Origin: Bacteroidota bacterium
GTDB taxonomy: Bacteria > Bacteroidota > Bacteroidia > UBA4408
NCBI GenBank assembly: GCA_016721765.1
Contig: JADKHO010000002.1
Span: forward strand, 434,001 to 498,000
Length of the DNA stretch: 64,000 bases
Direction: 5' to 3'
A program made the position numbers and the translations under genes. Under the pieces are notes generated by a model. The model was not told where the DNA came from and ran no database searches. It saw only the letters and a program-made list of their open reading frames with translations. This document shows positions 50,541 to 60,793 of this stretch, piece after piece; the first letter of the stretch is position 1; every line of letters begins with the position of its first letter.

Positions 50541-52013
50541 TTACTGATTCGACAAAATCATTTTTTTAGTAACTGCTCCTTCGTTGGTTTTGAGGCAGTA
50601 ATAATAAATACCGGCGGCCATGTTTTCGGCATCCATTAATACCTGATAGGATCCTACCGCTTTTGCTTCGTTTACCAGCGTTTTAACCAATGCTCCATAG
50701 GCGTTGTAAACACTTAAATTTACATTTCCCGCTTGAGCGATATCAAAATCGAAAATGGTTTGTTTAGTGAAAGGATTGGGTAAATTTTGATGCACAGTTG
50801 ATTTTTGAATGTTTGAAACAGTGGGAATGTCAGTAGTATTGATGGCTATTTTGTATACTTTACCTTCATCATACGAAATAACATAAATATTATTTTGGCG
50901 GTCAACTCCGAATGCCGAAATGGTTTTTTGTTGCGCTGATGCTGACGGCCGATCAATAATAACAGCATTGGTAGTGGGGTTAATACCATCGTAATTTAAT
51001 GCCCAAATGCGACCAGAAACATAATCTCCATAAATATACTTTCCATAAAGTGCCGGTAAGGTTGTTCCTCTATAAACATATCCACCTGTTACCGAGTAAT
51101 TTGAACTGCCTTGTGGATACTCCCAAACAGGTTTTCGTTTGAGTGTAGTATCGCACACACTTGCACTATAGCAATGCATACCTTCCATTACATTCCAACC
51201 ATAATTTAATCCACTTTCCAAAATATCCACTTCCTCGTAAGCATTTTGCCCTACATCCCCTGCCCACATTTTTCCACTCACCGAATCCAAGCTAAAGCGC
51301 CAAGTGTTGCGCATTCCATAAGTAAATATTTCTTGGCGGTAGCCGGATAAATTACCATAAAAAGGATTGTCCAATGGTATGGAATAATTTAAAGGAGCAG
51401 CAGCAGAATCCACATTAATTCTTAAAATTTTACCCAATAAAACAGTCTTATTTTGTCCATACCCTAGTGGATCACCACCTGAACCACCATCTCCAAAAGC
51501 GCAATACAAATAACCATCTAAGCCAAAATTTAAACAGCCGCCATTATGATTGCCATAGGGTTGTGATAAATTTAGTATCTCTAACTTACTGCTAAACAAG
51601 GCAGAATCAGGATTGTTAGTACTTACTTGAAAGCGTGAAATATAGGATTTAAGTGAACCACTTAAACTATTGGTATAGTTCACATAAAAGTAGCCATTAG
51701 TTGCATAATCAGGATGAAATGCAAGACCCAATAAACCGGTTTCGCCCGATGAACCGGATTGACTAACAATACTCGATAAATTCAAAAACAATTTTGCTGT
51801 GATTGGGGTACCGGCGGGATCAATAGAAAAAATTTTTCCATGCTTTTCCACCACAAACATGCGGCTACTGGAATCCGGAACGCTCTTTAATTCGATTGGA
51901 TACAAAAAAGTGTAGGATAAACTCGGAAAAGCAGGCTGCAGCATATAGTTTTGAGCTGTAGCCATAAAATTTAACAGGGTAAAAAGTGCGAATAGCCGAT
52001 AGTGATATTTCAT
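50541..52013 (-). CDS. PQQ-dependent sugar dehydrogenase-like protein with T9SS sorting domain
   Basis: A 490-residue secreted protein (signal peptide ending ATAQN). It shows the glucose/sorbosone dehydrogenase propeller: FVVEKHGKIFSI, GLLGLAFHPDYATNGYFYVNYTN, GNHNGGCLNFGLDGYLYCAFGDGG, KILRINVD, TYGMRNTWRFSLD and GDVGQNAYEEVDI. These match the HNGG and GDVGQ motifs of soluble PQQ dehydrogenases. Such enzymes oxidise aldoses in the periplasm or outside using PQQ. A T9SS type A sorting domain follows (LPNPFTKQTIFDFDI ... AAGIYYYCLKTNEGAVTKKMILSNQ). No pqq synthesis genes are in the window. Confidence 0.85.
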   Translation of the reverse strand: MKYHYRLFALFTLLNFMATAQNYMLQPAFPSLSYTFLYPIELKSVPDSSSRMFVVEKHGKIFSIDPAGTPITAKLFLNLSSIVSQSGSSGETGLLGLAFHPDYATNGYFYVNYTNSLSGSLKSYISRFQVSTNNPDSALFSSKLEILNLSQPYGNHNGGCLNFGLDGYLYCAFGDGGSGGDPLGYGQNKTVLLGKILRINVDSAAAPLNYSIPLDNPFYGNLSGYRQEIFTYGMRNTWRFSLDSVSGKMWAGDVGQNAYEEVDILESGLNYGWNVMEGMHCYSASVCDTTLKRKPVWEYPQGSSNYSVTGGYVYRGTTLPALYGKYIYGDYVSGRIWALNYDGINPTTNAVIIDRPSASAQQKTISAFGVDRQNNIYVISYDEGKVYKIAINTTDIPTVSNIQKSTVHQNLPNPFTKQTIFDFDIAQAGNVNLSVYNAYGALVKTLVNEAKAVGSYQVLMDAENMAAGIYYYCLKTNEGAVTKKMILSNQ

Positions 52014-52155
52014 AAGAATTAATAAGGGTTAATACTTGTTAGGGTGATTGGTGAGCCAAATATAACTTCAATAAAAACAGTACACAAATTGAAAAACATA
52101 ATTTTACCCTCATTGTTTAATTGTTAATATTGCGCACTAAAATTTTATGCCCATT

Positions 52156-54654
52156 ATGAAAAAAATAGCCTTCCTAATTATTTGCCCTCTATTTATTTGG
52201 ATGAATAGTGCCCGGAGTCAATCACAGCTTAATTCTGCTGAAATATTATTGGGTATGAAAAAACTGAGTACTGTCGGTTCGGTGTTATATATTGCCGCAC
52301 ATCCTGATGATGAAAACACCCGCTTACTCTCCTATCTCGCAAAAGAAAAAAACCTTAGAACCGGCTATTTATCGATAACACGTGGAGATGGAGGGCAAAA
52401 TTTAATTGGCAAAGAACAAAGTGAAGCATTGGGCTTGATAAGAACGCAGGAACTATTGGCTGCGCGAAGAGTGGATGGTGCGGAACAATTTTTCACCCAT
52501 GCAAATGACTTTGGATATAGTAAAAATCCAGAAGAAACCTTTGGGTTTTGGAACAAGGACAGTATACTTGCAGATGTGGTGTGGGTGATTCGAAATTTTA
52601 AACCGGATGTGCTCATTTGCCGCTTTCCAACCACCGGAGAAGGGGGGCACGGCCACCATACTGCCTCGGCAATACTTGCATTGGAAGCTTTTGATGCTGC
52701 TGCAGATGCAAACCGTTTTCCGGAGCAGTTAAAATACACTCAGGTTTGGCAAGCTAAACGAGTATTTTGGAACACGTTTAATTTTGGGGGAACAAATACC
52801 ACCGCCTCCAATCAGTTGCAAGTGGATGTGGGCGTTTTTAATCCGCTTACCGGAAAAAGTTATGGAGAAGTTGCTGCAGAAAGTCGCTCCAATCATAAGA
52901 GCCAAGGGTTTGGTTCCGCAAAATCAAGAGGTACTACTGTCGAATATTTTAAATTACTCAAAGGTGATTCAACTAAGTTAAGTTTATTTGATGGCATCGT
53001 GCAAGACTGGAATCGCTTTAAAGAAACAAGTAAAGTAAAAGCACAAGTTGAGAGTTGCATTGCAAATTTCAATGCGCTTAATCCCTCAAAATCAATCCCT
53101 GAGCTAATTTTAATTTATAGAGCTTTACAACAATTAGAAGATAAAAATGAACAAATCAGTTACTGGAAAAAAATAAAATTAAAAGAGACCGAAAATTTAA
53201 TTTTATCGTGTTCGGGTTTATGGTGCGAAGCATTTGCTGCAGAATACAGTACTATACCAGGGAGTCAAGTAGACATAACAACGCAAGTAGTAAATCGCTC
53301 GGAATATCCTGTAAAGCTCACGCAAATTAGGTATTTTAATCAAAATGATACTTTATTAACGGTTAGCCCAAAACAAAATGAATTACTCAGTTATAAACAC
53401 AAGGAAACACTTGCACCAAATACTAACTTTTCAACACCCTATTGGCTAACCGAACAGCACAGCATTGGTAGGTACGTGGTTAACAATCAACTCCTGATGG
53501 GTAAGGCAGAGAATGATGCGGCAGCAATTGTTTCATTTTATTTTGAATGGAAAGATTTTGTGCTAAAAGTAGTTCGACCTCTTGTGTATAAATCAACCGA
53601 TCCGGTAAAAGGTGAAATATACCGGCCTTTCGAAATATTGCCGCCTGCAACAATAAACTTATCGGATAAGGTGTTTGCATTTGGAGATTTGTCGCCAAAA
53701 AAAATACAACTAAGCATCAAAGCTAATGCATCAAATGTTTCCGGAACTATTGAATTTAAAGTACCAGAAGGTTGGACTTTGGTTTTAGATCAAAAAGAAT
53801 TTACTTTAAAGAATAAGGGTGAGGAAGCAATCGTTAATGCAAGTTTGGCCCCCTCCAAAGACAACAAAGAAGGAAAACTGGAACTAGCATTACTAATTAA
53901 TAATTTGCGCTACAGTAAAAGTATCCGAAGAATCGATTACGACCATATTCCAAGTCAATTTATACTAACCAACGCTGAAGCTAAATTGGTGAATATTAAC
54001 CTCAAAAAAACCGGCACTAAAATCGGCTACATTCCAGGTGCAGGAGATGAAGTTGCCGATTGTCTTAAACAAATTGGTTATGAAATAACAACGCTTACAG
54101 ATGACTTACTACTAAGCGAAAATTTAGCTCAATTCACAGCTATTATAAGTGGTGTACGCGCATACAATACCAACGATAAACTCCAAAATTTGTATCCGCG
54201 TTTAATGGAATATATAAATCAAGGTGGAAACTTAATTGTTCAATACAATACAAATAACCGCATTGGTCCATTATTGGCTAAGATTGGCCCCTACCCTTTT
54301 ACCATTTCACGTGATCGTGTAACCGATGAAACCGCAGAAGTACGATTTAGCTTGCCGGAACACAGTTGCTTGAATTTTCCGAATAAAATAACGGCTGCTG
54401 ATTTTGAGAATTGGATACAAGAGCGAGGAATTTATTTTGCCACTGAAGTGGATAAAAATTACAGCAGTATTTTATCGATGAATGATCCAAACGAAAAAGC
54501 GCTTGACGGTAGCTTAATTATTGGTGCCTATGGAAAAGGAAATTTTGTGTATACCGGACTCGATTTTTTTCGCGAACTCCCTGCGGGTATACCCGGAGCG
54601 TATCGTTTACTTGTTAATTTAATAAGTTTGCCGCAGCAAGCAGTTAAAAAATAA
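52156..54654 (+). CDS. PIG-L family deacetylase, secreted
   Basis: About 832 residues from the ATG at 52156; an ATG at 52147 adds three residues and cannot be excluded. The signal peptide ends SARSQ. The N-terminal PIG-L/LmbE domain has AAHPDDENTRLLSYLA (AHPDDE zinc motif near residue 50), TRGDGGQN and GEGGHGHHTASA with further His ligands. The domain deacetylates N-acetyl sugars or similar. A long C-terminal part includes a beta domain and a glutamine-amidotransferase-like Rossmann region (IGYIPGAGDEVADCLKQIGYEITTL). The substrate is not known. It leads rlmH by 15 nt. Confidence 0.85.
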   Translation: MKKIAFLIICPLFIWMNSARSQSQLNSAEILLGMKKLSTVGSVLYIAAHPDDENTRLLSYLAKEKNLRTGYLSITRGDGGQNLIGKEQSEALGLIRTQELLAARRVDGAEQFFTHANDFGYSKNPEETFGFWNKDSILADVVWVIRNFKPDVLICRFPTTGEGGHGHHTASAILALEAFDAAADANRFPEQLKYTQVWQAKRVFWNTFNFGGTNTTASNQLQVDVGVFNPLTGKSYGEVAAESRSNHKSQGFGSAKSRGTTVEYFKLLKGDSTKLSLFDGIVQDWNRFKETSKVKAQVESCIANFNALNPSKSIPELILIYRALQQLEDKNEQISYWKKIKLKETENLILSCSGLWCEAFAAEYSTIPGSQVDITTQVVNRSEYPVKLTQIRYFNQNDTLLTVSPKQNELLSYKHKETLAPNTNFSTPYWLTEQHSIGRYVVNNQLLMGKAENDAAAIVSFYFEWKDFVLKVVRPLVYKSTDPVKGEIYRPFEILPPATINLSDKVFAFGDLSPKKIQLSIKANASNVSGTIEFKVPEGWTLVLDQKEFTLKNKGEEAIVNASLAPSKDNKEGKLELALLINNLRYSKSIRRIDYDHIPSQFILTNAEAKLVNINLKKTGTKIGYIPGAGDEVADCLKQIGYEITTLTDDLLLSENLAQFTAIISGVRAYNTNDKLQNLYPRLMEYINQGGNLIVQYNTNNRIGPLLAKIGPYPFTISRDRVTDETAEVRFSLPEHSCLNFPNKITAADFENWIQERGIYFATEVDKNYSSILSMNDPNEKALDGSLIIGAYGKGNFVYTGLDFFRELPAGIPGAYRLLVNLISLPQQAVKK

Positions 54655-54669
54655 TTAAACTTTCGTGCT

Positions 54670-55143
54670 TTGAAAATCACTTTATTTTTAATTGGGAAAA
54701 CAGAAGAAGGATTTGTGAAAACGGCGTGCGAACAGTATGAAAAACGCCTTAAGCATTACATTCCATTTGTAATTAATGTTATACCCGATGTTAAAAATGC
54801 AGGCAAGCTGGCACATCAGGAGCTAAAATTAAAAGAAGGCGAATTGCTGCTTAAACAACTTAACAATTCCGATTTTGTAGTGCTCTTAGATGACAAAGGC
54901 AAACAATTTTCATCCATCGAATATGCCGCTTATCTGCAGCTGCAGATGAATAGCGGATTAAAAAATCTATGCTTTGTGGTTGGCGGTGCTTTTGGGTTTA
55001 GCGATGAAGTGTATGCGCGTGCCAATTCAAAATTTTCGCTTTCCAAAATGACTTTTACCCATCAAATGATTCGTATGCTTTTTTTGGAGCAAAGCTATCG
55101 GGCATTAAGCATTTTGAAAGGAGAATCTTATCACCACGAGTAA
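54670..55143 (+). CDS. rlmH: 23S rRNA (pseudouridine1915-N3)-methyltransferase
   Basis: A 157-residue SPOUT methyltransferase starting with TTG at 54670 (MKITLFLIGKTEEGF). The knot region FVVGGAFGFSDEVYARANSKFSLSKMTFTHQMIRMLFLEQSYRALSILKGESYHHE is the RlmH hallmark, and the length is exactly the usual one. It methylates pseudouridine 1915 in helix 69 of 23S rRNA on assembled 70S ribosomes. It follows the PIG-L gene closely. The TTG start is forced because the next candidate lies deep inside. Confidence 0.93.
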   Translation: MKITLFLIGKTEEGFVKTACEQYEKRLKHYIPFVINVIPDVKNAGKLAHQELKLKEGELLLKQLNNSDFVVLLDDKGKQFSSIEYAAYLQLQMNSGLKNLCFVVGGAFGFSDEVYARANSKFSLSKMTFTHQMIRMLFLEQSYRALSILKGESYHHE

Positions 55144-55302
55144 GGTTCATAATAAGCTTACTGTTCAGTTCACAATAAGCAGAAATGTTAAATAGCGGAC
55201 ATTCTTTAGGCTAAGCCACTGATGCTTATCGGTATATCATTAGGAACTCTATTCAAAAAGTAGAAAGAGCTGCTTTCATTTTTATTTCCCATTCCTAATC
55301 GA

Positions 55303-55310
55303 TATTTTTG
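55303..55310 (+). promoter_or_regulatory. Probable -7 element of the repeat adhesin gene
   Basis: TATTTTTG matches TAnnTTTG, 25 nt before the ATG at 55336. No good -33 element at the right spacing. Confidence 0.4.
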
Positions 55311-55335
55311 TTGAAGTCAAATTAAAAATAATTCT

Positions 55336-58300
55336 ATGAAAAAAATTACATTCATTCTTTCTTTGTTAACACTTTCATTCGGTGTTCAAAGTAAAGTTGT
55401 TCAAACACCTTTAGCGAATGCACATGGTGTACAAGCAGCAACACGTCAAGCCCAAAGTACCTTAGCTGCAGGCGACACCTTATTGCACATGCCATTATTA
55501 GGGTATTATGTTAATCCGGGCGATATTTCGGGTTTTTCGATAGTTACAGAGGATGGAGATGGTTTAACTCCTGCTGCAAATGCATTGCAAAATCCGGATT
55601 GGGCAATTTATTATTCAACAGCAGCTTCTGATCTTGATCCAAATCAAGGGGATGTGGATACTGCTTATTTTTTTGGGGTCAATTCTTGGTTTACTTCACC
55701 TGGACTAGCAGACAACTGGCTAATTTTAGGTCCTATCTCCTTACCACCGGGTGGAGGTGAGTTGAGTTGGAAGGTAAAAGAAACCGATCCTGATTTTATG
55801 GATGGATATGAAGTATTAGCCAATGTTAATGGTGGCGCTTCAGGCGATTTTACTTTACCCGCACTCTATTCTATTGGCGACAACGATCCGGCAAACGATA
55901 CTGTTTGGATTACACACACTGTTACCTTAGATGCTGCCACTTATGGCGGACAAAAAGTGTATATCGCTTTTCATCACAATGCATTTGACATGAATGCACT
56001 CTTTTTGGATAATATTTTAGTTACCGAAAATGCTTCCACTGCACTTACAAATGATGAGTGTGCCGGTGCAACGGATATTAATGCTGCTTTTGGAGGTACA
56101 ATAAATACAGTTCAAGCAATTGGTCCTTACGACAATACAAGCGCAAGTACTAGCGCATCAGACCCAACCGTAGGTTTTGAATGTTTTGGTGAGCCCGATG
56201 GTACCGGAACAGGTCCTGAATTAAATAATACCCTTTGGTTTACCTTTACCGGGGATGGCTCTACCTATTTAATCGAGAGCGGAACTTGCAATGGGGTTAC
56301 CAACTATATCAGTGATGGTGACACTCAATTTGGATTGTATACAGGTAGCTGTGGTAACTTTACTGCCGTGGATTGCAATGAAGATGGTCCCAGTGCTACT
56401 GCAACCGAATATCCTGCGGGCTTAACTGTCGCAACCACCCCCGGAACTGTTTATTATTTAATGGTGGATGGCTTTAGCTTTCAAGGAACCGTTTCAATTG
56501 GTGAGTTTTGCTTGCTGGTTAAAAAACTCCAAGCTGTAACTTGTAATGATCCGCAAATTACAGCCGGTTCAGTAACACAAAATACAGGTAGTTTATGCTT
56601 TGGCGATACAGTTAGCTTAAGTTCTTCCGCACCTTTCGCTCCAAATGGAAGCGGCGTAAATGGATTTAGCTGGGTAGTTACCAACGCGGATATTTCTGGA
56701 ACCCATAATCCATTAGACCCTGCAACATTTGTTGCTTCTTATGGTTTCTTAACTACCGCTCCAACAGTATCTAACCTAACTTTTATTAACGATACAACTT
56801 TCTTAACTCCGGGCACCTATTACTGGACACCGGTGGTTTTTGGAAATGCAGTTGATCCGGGAAGCGCGCAGTTTTTAAGTCAATTAACATTAGATACTTC
56901 TTGTGTGCATACTGGTACCTCCCTTCAGGTTATTTTATTGGCAGTAGGTGATACCTCTTGCAATCCTCCTGTTTTAGGTCCTGTGAATGACGAATGTGCC
57001 GGCGCTGTTGATATCAATGCTGCATTTGGTGGAACTTTGAATGTGGTTCAAGCAATTGGTCCATATGACAACACACTCGCTACAACTAGTGCTTTAGACC
57101 CAACACTCGGTTTTGAGTGCTTTGGTGAGCCTGATGGTACCGGAACAGGTCCTGAATTAAATAATACCCTTTGGTTTACCTTTACCGGTGATGGCTCTAC
57201 CTATTTAATCGAGAGCGGAACTTGCAATGGGGTTACCAACTATATCAGTGATGGTGACACTCAATTTGGATTGTATACAGGTAGCTGTGGTAACTTTACT
57301 GCTGTGGATTGCAATGAAGATGGTCCCAGTGCTACTGCAACCGAATATCCTGCGGGCTTAACTGTCGCAACCACCCCGGAACTGTTTATTATTTAATGGT
57401 GGATGGCTTTAGCTTTCAAGGAACCGTTTCAATTGGTGAGTTTTGCTTGCTGGTTAAAAACTCCAAGCTGTAACTTGTAATGATCCGCAAATTACAGCCG
57501 GTTCAGTAACACAAAATACAGGTAGTTTATGCTTTGGCGATACAGTTAGCTTAAGTTCTTCCGCACCTTTCGCTCCAAATGGAAGCGGCGTAAATGGATT
57601 TAGCTGGGTTGTTACCAATGCGGATATTTCCGGAACCCATAATCCATTAGACCCTGCAACATTTGTTGCTTCTTATGGTTTCTTAACTACCGCTCCGACA
57701 GTATCTAACCTAACTTTTATTAACGATACAACTTTCTTAACTCCTGGCACCTATTACTGGACTCCGGTGGTTTTTGGAAATGCAGTTGATCCGGGAAGCG
57801 CGCAGTTTTTAAGTCAATTAACATTAGATACTTCTTGTGTACACACAGGTACTTCTCTACAAGTAATTTTGTTAGCTGCCGGAGATACCTCTTGTACTCC
57901 TCCTGTGTTAGGTCCTGTTAATGACGAATGTGCCGGCGCTGTTGATATCAATGCTGCATTTGGTGGAACTGTGAATGTGGTTCAAGCAATTGGTCCATAT
58001 GACAACACACTCGCCACAACTAGTTCATTAGACCCTACACTCGGTTTTGAGTGCTTTGGTGAACCCGATGGAACCGGAACCGGACCTGAATTAAACAATA
58101 CATTATGGTTTACTTTTACAGGTGATGGTGAAACCTATGCTGTTGAAAGTGGAACATGTAATGGGGTTATAAATTATATCAGCGATGGAGATACCCAATT
58201 TGGATTATATACAGGTTCTTGCGGGAACTTTACACCGGTTGCTTGTAATGAAGATGGACCTAGCGCAACAGCCACCACTTATCCTGCAGGTTTAACTATT

Positions 58301-59623
58301 GCCACTACCCAGGGAACAGTTTATTATTTGATGGTAGATGGATTTAGCTTTCAAGGAGCCATATCAACCGGCGAATTTTGCTTGTTGGTAAAAAAATTAA
58401 CCAGTATTGGATGCAATGATCCATCGCTTACAGCAGGTAACGAATCTCAATCAAGCAGCAGCGTTTGTTTTGGTGATACGGTAAACTTTACAACAGATGC
58501 AGTTATTGCGCCGGTAGTAGGTGCGGTAAGTGGATTTAGCTGGGTAATTTCTAATGCCGATATTTCCGGAACACACAACCCATTAGATCCTGCAACTTTT
58601 GTTGCTTCTTATGGCTTCCTAACCTCAGCTCCTGCAATTTCATCTTTAGATTTTGTTAATGACACTACTTTCTTAAGCCCCGGAACCTACTATTGGACTC
58701 CGCTTGTTTTTGGTAATGCGGTTGATGCCAGCGGAACAGCGCAGTTTTTAAGTCAATTAACTTTAGATACTGCTTGTATACATACTGGTACATCACTTAT
58801 GGTAACTCTGCTTGCACCGGGTGATACTTCTTGTATTCCTCCTGTACCGGGTCCGGTTAATGATGAATGCGTTGGCGCTATCGATATCAATGCTTCCTTT
58901 GGAGGTGCTTTAAATGTGGTGCAATCTTCTGGGCCATACGATAATACCTTAGCAACCACCAGTGCTTCTGAACCTACTACTGGCTTTGAATGTTTTGGCG
59001 AGCCAAATGGAAGTGGTTCTGCTCCCGAAATCAACAATACGCTTTGGTTTACCTTTACAGGGGATGGCGCAACGTATTTGGTTGAAAGCGGCACTTGTAA
59101 CGGTGTTGTGAACTACATCAGCGATGGAGATACTCAATTTGGATTATATACCGGAGCCTGTGGAAGTTTATCACCTTTAGCTTGTAATGAAGATGGGCCA
59201 AGTGCAACAGCAACGGTTTATCCTGCCGGATTAACCATTGCAACTACCGCCGGAACTGTTTACTATTTGATGGTAGATGGATTTAATTTCCAAGGTGCCC
59301 TTTCACAAGGTGAATATTGTATATTGGTTAAAAAACTTTTTGGTGTTGGTATAGCTGAAACGATTTCAACAAATGCAGGACTAAGCGTATATCCTTCGCC
59401 TGCTACCGATAAAGTTAATATCCAATTTACTTCCGGTGCAAAAGGTAATACCGAATTAAAAATTACAGATATTACCGGTCGTGAAGTGCGCAAATCTGCA
59501 ATTGTTTCTACTCCTGGTGCAAATACTATTTCTGTTGATGTGAAATCATTGGCAAATGGTGTGTATTGGGTTTCTGTAAATGATGATCAAGGAACACGCA
59601 CTGTGAAATTTTTGAAAAAATAA
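55336..59623 (+). pseudogene. Large repeat-built T9SS adhesin, broken by two single-base deletions
   Basis: One gene appears as two frames, 55336-57396 (686 residues) and a 3' part ending at 59623 whose first start-like codon is 57767. Adding one C at 57374-57377 and one A at 57456-57460 restores an unbroken frame of about 1429 residues. Order: signal peptide, choice-of-anchor J domain (to about 56040), then units opening NDECxGAxDINAxFGG at 56050, 56986, 57920 and 58859, and a T9SS sorting domain (LSVYPSPATDKVNIQF ... GVYWVSVNDDQGTRTVKFLKK). Each unit is a PPC-like beta domain plus a second beta domain, the last being the first half only. Probably a long surface adhesin. Confidence 0.8.
56050..57919 (+). 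repeat. Two near-identical 936-bp coding repeat units
   Basis: Units from 56050 and 56986 are almost the same at the DNA level, differing by scattered single bases in the part I compared (56185-56400 against 57121-57336). The spacings 936, 934 and 939 bp between successive NDEC codons show that only the second unit has lost two bases. The third and fourth units (57920, 58859) are clearly diverged. Confidence 0.85.
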
Positions 59624-59643
59624 TTAAAGAATAAACTTACCCG

Positions 59644-59680
59644 AAAAGCTGCCTGATTTATTTCAGGCAGCTTTTTTTTT
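59644..59680 (+). terminator. Rho-independent terminator of the repeat adhesin
   Basis: AAGCTGCCTGA (59646-59656) pairs with TCAGGCAGCTT (59663-59673), and a run of T follows. Confidence 0.92.
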
Positions 59681-59755
59681 CTCCGATGCTATTGCTGGTT
59701 TACCCGATAAATTTTAATTCCTTCTTTTGCTGTAGTACATTTGAGAAAAATATAC

Positions 59756-60793
59756 ATGAGAGTTAAGGTCGGAAATATTTTAGTACATATATTAGCTTGG
59801 CTGGGAATTCTTTCATTGCCCTTTTTGCTCTCGCCTAAAGCCGATTTCGATCCACGACATAACATTTATCCTAAACCGGAAGTAGCTTATGATTGGGGGG
59901 TTACCGTTACATCGATTTTGGTAATGCTCTTTTTTTACTTCAATACTTATTTTTTAATCCCCAAAATTTATCTCCGAAAGAAGACAGCTCTCTACATTTT
60001 TTCCTTGCTGCTATGTGTGGTGATGGTTTGCTTTTTAAATATCTTGATTATGCACTTTGTGGATGGTTCCAAAATGGATTTTATAAAAACAATTCCACTA
60101 GCAATACCGCGCATATTCTTCATTTTTTTTATTGTAGTGATGATTTCATTTGCGCTAAAAATCAATTTTCAATGGCGCAAAACCGAGCAAGTAAAAGATC
60201 GCTTCGAGCGCGATAAGCTTAATGCGGAACTCTCCTATCTTAAAGCACAAATTAATCCTCATTTTTTATTTAATACTTTGAATAGTATTTACACTTTGTC
60301 TGTAAAAAAATCTGACGACACCCCAGACGCTATCATTAAACTTTCTAAACTGATGCGCTATGTAATCAGTGAAGCACATCAAGATTTTGTGCCCCTAAGC
60401 AAAGAAATCGCCTATATCGAAAGTTATATTGAACTCGAAAAAATTAGATTGTCAACCACCACAACCGTTGATTACAAATGCAGTGGCGATTTAACCGGAT
60501 TAAAAATTGCACCTCTTATCCTCATTTCATTTATCGAAAATGCGTTTAAGTATGGGATTTCAGCCCAAGAAACTTCTTTTATCAGTATCCAAATTAAAGT
60601 GAGCGATACAAATTTTCATTTAAGTGTTAAAAACAAAATTGTGCGCCGACCGGCTAAAGTAACCGACAGCACTGGAATTGGAATAGAGAACAGCCGCACC
60701 CGTTTAAAAATGATTTATCCCGATAAATATTTTTTAGACCTGAAAGAAAGCGATGACACCTTTGAAACCGAACTTAAAATAGAATTAGCATGA
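59756..60793 (+). CDS. LytS/YehU-family sensor histidine kinase
   Basis: From the ATG at 59756 this is 345 residues; a TTG at 59741 would add five residues. About four membrane segments fill residues 7-135, then a His kinase domain of the LytS type. The phospho-acceptor His169 is in YLKAQINPHFLFNTLNSIY, and the N-box FIENAFKYGIS and the G-box-like GIGIENSRTRL are present. It senses an unknown signal at the membrane and phosphorylates the regulator encoded next. Its stop overlaps the start of that gene by 4 nt (ATGA), so the two are coupled. Confidence 0.92.
   Translation: MRVKVGNILVHILAWLGILSLPFLLSPKADFDPRHNIYPKPEVAYDWGVTVTSILVMLFFYFNTYFLIPKIYLRKKTALYIFSLLLCVVMVCFLNILIMHFVDGSKMDFIKTIPLAIPRIFFIFFIVVMISFALKINFQWRKTEQVKDRFERDKLNAELSYLKAQINPHFLFNTLNSIYTLSVKKSDDTPDAIIKLSKLMRYVISEAHQDFVPLSKEIAYIESYIELEKIRLSTTTTVDYKCSGDLTGLKIAPLILISFIENAFKYGISAQETSFISIQIKVSDTNFHLSVKNKIVRRPAKVTDSTGIGIENSRTRLKMIYPDKYFLDLKESDDTFETELKIELA

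Noticed and set aside
57767..59623. A second, independent gene starting with GTG at 57767
   Set aside because: The reading frame is open upstream to the second homopolymer deletion and begins in mid-domain with no signal peptide.
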